Assembly: GCA_910589415.1 (NCBI GenBank) | Contig: OU342637.1 | Span: 29,666,162-29,730,161 of the forward strand | Direction: 5' to 3' | DNA from: Malachius bipustulatus | Taxonomy: Eukaryota; Arthropoda; Insecta; Coleoptera; Melyridae | DNA length: 64,000 bases | In this document: piece by piece, positions 56,356 to 64,000 of the stretch | Layout of the letters: the number at the start of each line of letters is the position of its first letter | Position numbering within the stretch: position 1 is the first letter of the stretch | Program-made: the position numbers and the translations under genes | Notes under the pieces: generated by a model | The model's input: only the letters and a program-made list of their open reading frames with translations | Told to the model about the DNA's origin: nothing | The model's database searches: none

Positions 56356-57386
56356 TATTATAGTGGAAATAGCTAGTGGAGGGGATATAACGTCACAACG
56401 ATCACCGTATAAATCCAGTCTTCCAGGTATCCAGTCGGTTATTAGTGAACACGCTCGTCTACCGCAGTTGTAGACGAAACTTTCAGAGCAAATCTCCATG
56501 GGCTAAGGAAAAATTACCCGGAATCAATTATGATTTCGATACAAATCTTTCCAACATTTAAATATTATTCACACGAGCATGTTCGATGCGAATTTTCTGC
56601 AGCGTCAAGTACCTAAATAAATTCTAATAAGAATTTTAAGTTTTGGTCGCTCTTGCCGCACGAGGACGATTTACGGACGTGTTCTAGCTCATGAAACTGT
56701 GATTCAATTTTTCAAACTATCGAACGTACGTGTTATAGAAGGACGACCTGGATGAGTTTCAGTAAAACGACGTCAAACTTACTGATTCGCGTCATACTCA
56801 AGTCCAATCATCATCAAAAGTTTCAAGAGTTCTCTTCACGTTGGTAACGTGGTGACTTATTTTTGGTTTTCATATTTATTCGATTGAATATACTTAGATA
56901 CGTGTCTACTGCATTGAATTTAATAATGTAAACCTCAATTATTTACGTTACCTGCCTATGTCACAATACGCTTGCTCTTTATCATCAAAAGTAATAATGA
57001 TTGTGAGTAAGTTTACATATTCGCCCACAATAATAGACATTTTCCGCGAGTATAAGACGCTATTTTCTCTACGATTATATGAAAAAATCAATATCAATTT
57101 TTAAAATGATAAAGTTACAATAAATCAGTTTTTTATATTTTGAGCTTGAAGAATAAGTGATTTTAGCCAAAAACTCTGACATTATATTATGATTGCTACT
57201 CATTTATCTAGTTCCTGAAGTTACAGAGCCTGAAGAAGAATTGGATTCCTGAGGCTAGAGAAGTATTTCTCCATAGTTTCGGAAACGGCCAAAAGAGTAT
57301 TTTTATCGGTGTGAAAGAAGATGTATCCTTTCGACCACCAAACAACACTACAAAATTCAGCCTGGCCCTTATTTTTCCATAACATA
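56356..57386. other. Intergenic; weak core-promoter-like site
   Basis: TATAAA at 56408-56413 precedes a CCAGTC initiator-like site at 56431-56436 in a CpG-containing block. No following coding exon is recognised. The rest is AT-rich and featureless. Confidence 0.25.
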
Positions 57387-57575
57387 CAGGGTGTCCCAGC
57401 TCATTCGAAGCGGTCTCTGTGGGCCAAACGATGGACTTAAAAAAAAATTCAAATTCAAGTAGGTACAGGATCACAATGGCCATTATTTAAAATTATTTTG
57501 GAGTATACAGAGTGTCTCATATATATGAGAGTGGCATATCAAAGTTATGTTTATGTCCATTGTGATCCTGTACTT

Positions 57576-57872
57576 TTTTTTTTTTTTTTTTTGAAAAGAG
57601 GGAGCATCGGTCTTAACTGTGTAGGTAAGACATAGTCGCTCCACTCTGGTAATTTGGCTTCAAGACGAACTCATTAGCCACAGACACTTCTATATATATA
57701 GAAGTGTCTGTGGCTAATGAGTATATTTTCCTTATAAATGTTCGATCGCTTGTTTTACTTTTCACAGACATTCGAAAATGAATCTGAAAAGTAAAGCGGG
57801 CCGAGGTGAGTTTCGAACCCGCGATCTATGGCTTCGTGAGCCAGCGGCGAACCACTAGGCCACGCAAGTCAC
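57576..57872 (-). mobile_element. tRNA-derived SINE, second head type
   Basis: Minus orientation. The A box is TGGCCTAGTGGT (complement of 57851-57862) and the B box is GGGTTCGAAACTC (complement of 57808-57820). The 3' tail GTGGAGCGACTATGTCTTAC...GACCGATGCTCCC ends in poly(A) (poly(T) at 57576-57592). TGATCCTGTACTT flanks both sides (57563-57575, 57873-57885). The tail matches the SINE at 40114-40341, but the head and middle differ. The middle contains a perfect palindrome (57669-57722). Confidence 0.9.
57669..57722. repeat. Perfect 54-bp palindrome inside the SINE
   Basis: ACTCATTAGCCACAGACACT followed by TCTATATA, then the exact complement. The two 27-base arms have no spacer. It lies between the tRNA-like head and the shared 3' tail. 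Confidence 0.9.
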
Positions 57873-58023
57873 TGATCCTGTACTTGAATTCACAAATTTT
57901 GTTTTTGAAAAAATTCATCGTTTGGCCTACAGAGACCGTTTCGAATGAGCTGGGACACCCTGTATAATATGAAATATTAGCATATTAGAATTCTCAGAGT
58001 AGAGTTTTGCTATTGTTTTTATT

Positions 58024-60000
58024 TGCTCACCCTCGATGTTTTTTGGACCGCTTGATTAGAATTTGAAGTTTGCTGGCAAAAATTTGGGCCGGAATATATT
58101 TTTTTTGCACTAAACACTTTTCACTAGATGTGGGAATATGTTTTGTTTGTCGCTCTTTACCGGCGGAACGGTTATTATTAAAAACAGTTTTTTTATGAAA
58201 AGTGTAGGAAATTTCGTCTACTTTAATTTTGCATAAACGATACTTTTGCAAAAATCTCTTTCTTTCTGAGATTTAGACCAAAAACTGAAAAAAGTATAAT
58301 AGTTTGGGTAAAAGGTGCAAAACACAAAGTTCCAGGCCAATTTTTTTCCAGCAAATTCCTAATTCGTGTTGAACGATCCAAAAGCCATAGAGGGTGAGAA
58401 AATCAAAATCATAGCATAACTTTCCATAATCCTACGCAATGCAAAAATGTATTTTTTGACCCGCTCTACCGGCGGAACGGATATTCTCAACAAAACACTT
58501 TTTTTATGAGAAATGTAGGAAACTTTGTCTATATACTTTGTTTTGGATAGAATGTACTTGTGGAAAAAATGCTTCATTTTTGATATTAAGGCCAAAACCT
58601 GAAAAAAAGTGCAAAAATTTTAGGAAAAAGTGCAAAAAACAGAGTTCCGGGCCAAATTTTTGACAGAAAACTTCAAATTCGTGTTCCCAAAACATGTGGA
58701 GGGTGAGAAAAAATAAAAAATATATAATTTTCAATAACCCCACGCAATGGGAATATGTATTTTTTGACCCGCTCTACCGGCGGAACGGGTATTCTTCAAA
58801 AAAAAAAAAAACGTTTTTTATGAGAAATGTATAGGTAATAGGTAATTTTATCATTTTTATCTACTTTGTTTTGGATAAAATGGACTTTGCTAAAAATGCT
58901 TCCTTTTTGAGATTTAGACCAAAACCTGAAAAAAGTGCAAAATTTTGGAAAATAGTCCAAAACAAAAACAGAGTTCCGGGCCAAATTTTTGACAGAAAAT
59001 TTAAAATTCGTGTTCAGCGCGATCCAGAAAACGTAGAGGGTGAGAAAATCAAATCTATAGCATAATTTTCAATAACCCCATGCAATGGGAAAATATATTT
59101 TTTGGCCCGCTCTCCCGGCGTAATGGTTATTCTATCAAAAAAAAGTTTTGTACGCGAAATCTAGGAAATTTTGTTTACTTTATTTTTGTATAGAACGAAT
59201 TTGTCGAAAAAACGCTTCCTTTCTGAGACTTGAGCCAAAACCTGAAAAAAGTGAACAATTTTGGGAAAACGTACAAAAAAAAAACAGAGTTCCGGGCCAA
59301 ATTTTTGACAGAAAACTTAAAATTCGTGTTCCGCGACCCATGCAAAAAAACATATAGAGGGTGAGAAAACAAAACTATAGCAAAACGATCCAAAACCCCA
59401 TGCAATGGAAAAATGTATTTTTTGACCCGTTCTACCAGCGGAACGGGTAGGTATTCTTCAAAAAAAAAAAAAAACGTTTTTTTATGAGAAATGTAGGAAA
59501 TTTTGTCTAATATACTTTGTTTTGGATACAATGGACTGGGCGAAAAAAATTTAAATTTAGGCCAACACCTGAAAAAAGTGCAAAAATTTGTACAAAAAGT
59601 GCAAAAAAAAAACTTTCGGGCAAATTTTTGCCAGGAAATTTCACATTCGAGTTCAACGACCTAAAAACATATACCTAGTGTGAGAAAATCAAAACTATGG
59701 CAAAACTTTCTATAACCCCAGACAAAATGGGAAAATGTATTTTTGGCCCTCTCCACCGGCGAAATGGTTATTCTTCAAAAAAAAACACGTTTTTTATGAG
59801 AAATGTAAGAAATTTTGTCTATTTTATTTCTGTATAGAACGGTCTTGTCGAAAAAAGGCTTCCTTTCTGAGATTTAGACCAAAAACTAGAAAAAGTGCAA
59901 AAATGTGGAAAAAAGTGCAAAAAAATAAAGTTCCGGCCAAATTTTTGCCACCAAAGTTCAAATTCATGTTCAGAGACCCCAAAAAACATACAAAAACCAT
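58024..60000. repeat. Satellite of about six ~320 bp units with an inverted half unit
   Basis: The box CCGCTCTACCGGCGGAACGG recurs near 58165, 58470, 58780, 59117, 59439 and 59758 (spacing ~308-338). Each unit also carries GTTCCGGGCCAAATTTTTGA, AAATTCGTGTTC, a GAGGGTGAGAAAA box and CTGAAAAAAGTGCAAAA. At the left end (58024-58115) part of a unit is present in the opposite orientation. Repeated minus frames with SYISHKK segments arise from the repeat and have no known domain. Confidence 0.85.
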
Positions 60001-62179
60001 TTTATTCCTAATATGCCTAGCCTACTTTGAAATCTAGTTGTGTAATAATCACCTCTGAAATTTGAAAGGGTCATAATCAATTATTCCCTCTCTGTCTACA
60101 AATTGATGTAAAACAGGTAAATCTTCAGATGCTCTTTTTTCTTTTTGCGTTTCGCCTGGACTAGAAGTCTATAAATTTACGGTCCTACAATAATTTATTA
60201 CCGCCATTACTGTTGGATTTGTTAAGCGAGTGGTAAACGGTAAACGTTTATGTTTATGACTCCTCCCGAAACCCAATATTCCTTCTTTTTTATTTTACGA
60301 CTTACTACTGAATATAACTTCTTGGTCTCCTACCTAACAATCGATTTTTAAATTTATAGACTGTGAGGGTAACTAAATTATTTTATTATCTTGGTCTATA
60401 ATAATAATTATTTGTCTGTCAGCAAATTTTGTCACGTTTACCAAACTCCTGGATACGACGAAGTTTCTCCGGCCATGCGAACGAATGAAAACGTTTGCCT
60501 AAGCGTATTGGAATAATAAAAATATTCACACAAAAAAGAAAGAGAATATCTAATTGAGATAATGCAAAAAGTGTCTCTTCATTAGTTACTTAAACTACTT
60601 TTCCTTGTTGTCTTTGTGGATCAAGACGACATAAGAATTTTGATTAGCAATGAAGAAATGAACAAAAAAGTTGTTGCGAATTGTTTCCAGGTCCAGATGA
60701 CTAAGCACCGTTGTCTACATTTTCAGACACTCTGTCTAGTCGTCTCAAGTCTCAAGCTTAAGTCATTTACATATTTACACATTGGTCATATATTGCATAT
60801 GACTCAGGGGTCGATTTTTTGGTAAATCTACACTGAAGATTGGAGGTGAGCAGGTAGCGTAGCTGCAGGTATAAAATTCTTGATATTTTCTCGTCTTACA
60901 TCGACCGCCCTCCGCTCTGTATCGGATTTTCATGAAGTCTAAAGTCCACACATGGAGGAAAGAGTCTACATGAAGTAAAAACCGATCGCCAGTCAAAACA
61001 TCTGTTTTACCTGGAGGAGAATAATAATATTACAAAGCCGCTTCCATGAATCGAGCCAGTCTACTACCTGCCGGAGTGCGAGTGCGACAGATTGGCCTTC
61101 CACGCGAATGCATGGCCTGCTTGACTGGTTCAGCGGCCCTCAGTCGATGCTCGGCTGTTCGTTTTCCGTTTGGCTCTCGCGATCGCGCTGCGATCTAACA
61201 AACTAACATTTTTTACTTCTCCAATCTTCAGTTTTATCGCGGAAAATCAAAGTATTAACAATCGGGAAGTAGGTGCCTATCTGTCGTTTCTTGATTCATA
61301 ACTTTCGCGACTGTTCCGTGAGTTTTGTGCAAGTTTGGTCGCGTTTTAGGTGCCATTAGCCTAAACAAACCGCATAACCTTAAAGATCGCGCTGTTGCCG
61401 GCTCTCGTGCGTATGTGTAATATTTATTGTGTATTTGTGACGTGATGTTTGTTGTGTTAACCATGTGTTACTGTTTGTTATTGGATGTATGGATGTCCCC
61501 CACGGTCCGTTGATGAATTATTATTATTGCGGATATTTATTCCATTAAGTTGGTATGTTTGGCTTGCTCGTCGGCGCAAGGATAGAGACGACACAGGTAT
61601 TAATTATTCCATAATTTCGCCGTGTTTGTCGTTTGAATTATGTCATCGGGTGATTGTGGTCCTTCGAGCTCGAGCCGGCCTGGCCTGATTTGTGTGATTT
61701 GGCCGCAATGAAATCTCGTCAAATAAACACATTGGATGTGATAATAAACCGTATTTGTTTTGAATTATTGTATGTTCCGTAGAAGCGCAGAGGTTCTCAA
61801 CATTTTAAGTCCCCTTTACAGCCTAGGCTATAATAGGTACCTACCTACAGTGTGATGTTAGTGATAATTTATAAATAAATTTATAATAAAAAAAGAAATC
61901 AGTGAAATCCTCGGTGAAATCACTATTGTTTTTTAAAATGCCATCTTGTGACGTTTAACATAATATTGTTGACTTATGGGGTCGTTGGTTTTTGACGAGG
62001 TTTTTGATCAATGACGTCATCTTTTATGGCAATCTCCTACTTGTGGTATTTGTTGCAAAGATCCTTTAATGCAAGTAATATTTCAAGGATAATATTATCT
62101 GCTAATTTTTTTTTAAAAAAAAAAGGAAAAAATATTTTTGAAAATGAGTTCACGACTTACACCGTTTCGTAGGGCTTTC
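60001..62179. other. Intergenic with a CpG-richer block at 61040-61700
   Basis: 60001-61030 is AT-rich without a supported gene. 61040-61700 is clearly richer in GC and CpG (GCTCTCGCGATCGCGCTGCG and nearby), like an insect promoter or first exon. Open frames here are short and unrecognised, and a following AATAAAC near 61720 is not decisive. Confidence 0.35.
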
Positions 62180-62445
62180 GGTAATGTTGCTGATTGACAC
62201 CCTGAGTTCACCTACTCAGACTTGGTAAAGTCCTCCACTAAGTCTGAAATTTCTGAAACTTCCTGAAAGTTCAGGAACGAGTTCAGGAAATTGAAAGAAG
62301 AACAGTAGGTAAACTATAAAATATAGAAGATCAAGAAAAAGCCGTAAGGGCCGTGAATTTTAAGGAAAATTAAAAAAAAAAACTAACCTGACCAAAAATC
62401 TGAGTTAGTGGAGGGGAACTCAGGGTGTCAATCAGCAACATCACC
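62180..62445. mobile_element. Small foldback MITE, 30-bp terminal inverted repeats
   Basis: GGTAATGTTGCTGATTGACA...GAGTTC (62180-62209) is inverted at 62416-62445 with one mismatch. The next ~20 bp inward are also similar (CCTCCACTAAGTCTG against CCTCCACTAACTCAG). There is no coding capacity. Confidence 0.75.
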
Positions 62446-62894
62446 GGGCTCTCTAATAAGGAACAAACTTCTAGAAAGTGTCACTTTTATATTCGTAAAC
62501 TGAATTATACCTATGTAATTCTTTAATTTACAACCATTTTTTAATTTTTTGTGGTGTAGGTACAAGAATTGAAAATTTTATGTGGCATAACTTTTTTGGG
62601 TAATTATACAGAGGGTTCCCAAAATCTATCTCCCAATACGGGCAACTTTCTTTTTTGCTAAATACAGAAACGGTTGAATGAGAAAAGTTGGGCACATTTT
62701 GATGCTTAATGAAAAACTGAAAAAAAATTTAAGGATATTTTCAATCGTTGCTGAAAAACTCGCTGAAATATCCTGAAAAAATGAAAAATCGAGACTTCTT
62801 ATTTAAGCCTTTTTTATGATTGAAAATTATTAATTTTTTTTAGGTTTAAGTACGTAAGTCTTCAAAAGTCAAAAGTCAAAATTCTTTATTTTCA

Positions 62895-63322
62895 AAGCCG
62901 ACTAGATCCCAGAGTTTTCATAGCCAACTTTTGTTTTTCTTATGGCAGCCATCTTATTTTTTATGTCGTTCGCTTTTTAAAAAATCGAAACCAAAAATAA
63001 TAAAATTCACAAAATTAATTTTCAAAAATGATATTCTTTTTTTTTCAAATAAACTCTTTATATTGCATCATAGAAAAATAAAAAAATAAATACATAGAAC
63101 AAGTAATAAGACTGCATCATATAGATATGTACCTAATAAACGAAATTCGGTGAAAAATGTTTTTTTTAGAAAAAGAATAATTTTTTTTTTAAATTTGTGG
63201 TTTTTATTAATTTTAGGTTTCCACGATTTTTTTAATAGCAAACGACATAAAAATTAAGATGGCTGCCATTAGAAAAACAAAAGTTGGCTGTGAAAACTCT
63301 GAGATCTAGTCGGCTTTGGAAA
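62895..63322. mobile_element. Foldback element with ~110 bp arms
   Basis: The left arm CAAAGCCGACTAGATC...ATGTCGTTCGCT (62896-62980) pairs with the right arm AGCAAACGACAT...GATCTAGTCGGCTTTG (63237-63319). There are few mismatches, and weaker similarity continues inward. An AT-rich loop separates the arms. Confidence 0.75.
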
Positions 63323-64000
63323 ATTTTTAATGTGCAATTGATAGTTTTTGAATGAATATACAGTATGTCCCCGGATCGACTTTAAAAGAGGAAAAACTTT
63401 TTTGTTTTTGATTTCTCAGAAAATTTCACTCTTGATGATCTGGCCTGCTTGATTTCAAATCCCCAAAACCTCGCCCAAAACAAAATTAACTTTTTAGGTA
63501 ACTCGAACGGTTGAAAAATTGTAACTATGTTTACAAAATAATGAGCGAGAGTGATTGATAGACGTTGATAGATTAGAGAGGCGGCTGTCTCGGCCTCAAG
63601 CACAAGAAAAATAGGTGCAAAAATGAATTTGTGCTATGTTACAGTATGGAAAATTTTGACAATAAATTTTTGTTATTGTTAAATTTTCTACGTTTTTGAT
63701 CATAAAATGCCGTTTTTCTCCAGAACGGTGACTTCAACAGCTTTTAACCAAGAGTACCTACTTTTTTGTGTAAAAAACATTGGAGCTTTGAAATTTGCTC
63801 TCAAAATGTAAATTTTTCCAGTGCCGTAAAAGTTAGGGGGGTAAAGCCCTTCCGCAACCCTAAAATCTCCACCATTGACATTTCTTAGAAGAACATTAGT
63901 TTGGAACGAGTTTGGAACCTTAAAAGTAGCTATTATTATTATTATTATTGTAAAAATCTGTACAAAAGCTGGAGACTGGGGCTCAAACGGTTCTTGAGAT
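63323..64000. other. Intergenic, no gene; short (ATT)n
   Basis: AT-rich, with about seven ATT units at 63932-63951. It could be a LINE tail, but no LINE sequence precedes it. Confidence 0.4.

Larger units (their letters stand above)
57387..57962. mobile_element. TA-flanked foldback MITE split by a SINE
   Basis: The ends are CAGGGTGTCCCAGCTCATTC at 57387 and its complement ending at 57962. TA lies outside (57385-57386, 57963-57964). The inverted arms share about 90 bp, including GGCCAAACGATG and AAGTAGGTACAGGATCACAA-like blocks. The right arm holds the SINE at 57576-57872. Without the SINE and one target copy the element is ~266 bp. Confidence 0.8.

Noticed and set aside
58359..59531. Repeated minus-strand frames with SYISHKK segments
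   Set aside because: Products of the ~320 bp satellite. Lengths and frames vary by unit and there is no start context.

Overview
This is a 64 kb eukaryotic window, almost certainly from an insect nuclear genome and possibly a hemipteran. The support is its AT-rich, gene-poor composition, Jockey-type and PHD-type LINEs, a Ty3/gypsy LTR element, tRNA-derived SINEs, and many TA-flanked foldback elements ending in CAGGGTG. The species cannot be fixed from sequence alone. There are no bacterial-style operons. The only host coding sequence I can read with confidence is the truncated exon at the left edge (1-938, minus), which encodes a C2-like domain followed by a predicted coiled coil.

Layout. 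1-938: host exon. 2356-5144: large foldback element whose right arm carries an internally deleted LINE (3075-5006). 5995-7215: five-unit satellite of about 250 bp per unit. 7220-7311 and 24439-24620: two halves of one decayed LINE reverse transcriptase gene, split by the main feature of the window. 7312-24438: a 17.1 kb minus-strand Ty3/gypsy composite. It contains two internal regions and four LTR segments, yet one 4-bp target duplication (GCGC) flanks the whole unit. 24.6-29.2 kb: mostly unannotated, with small hairpins. 29241-30047: terminal-inverted-repeat element with a 12-bp target duplication. 36.0-36.9 kb and 53.5-53.9 kb: decayed LINE RT genes on minus. 40114-40341: SINE. 46.25-48.19 kb: A/C-rich, ORF1-only Jockey-type LINE. 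52.35-53.06, 55.99-56.36, 57.39-57.96, 62.18-62.45 and 62.90-63.32 kb: foldback or MITE elements, one split by a second SINE. 58.02-60.0 kb: six-unit satellite of about 320 bp per unit with an inverted half unit at its left end.

The gypsy composite is the most interesting system. Both copies keep a full gag, an in-register G GGA AAC slippery heptamer at the gag end, a -1-frame protease, a tRNA-Lys-type primer binding site, a polypurine tract and an LTR TATA box. Both have lost the reverse transcriptase and the integrase catalytic core in the same way. They join protease to an RNase H tail, an integrase zinc-binding domain and a second, degenerate zinc-knuckle module. This looks like a non-autonomous Gag-Pro family that kept its structural and maturation functions and would need RT and integrase from another element. 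The gag halves of the two copies look identical, while the pol halves and the inner LTR are diverged, so recombination has built a mosaic dimer.
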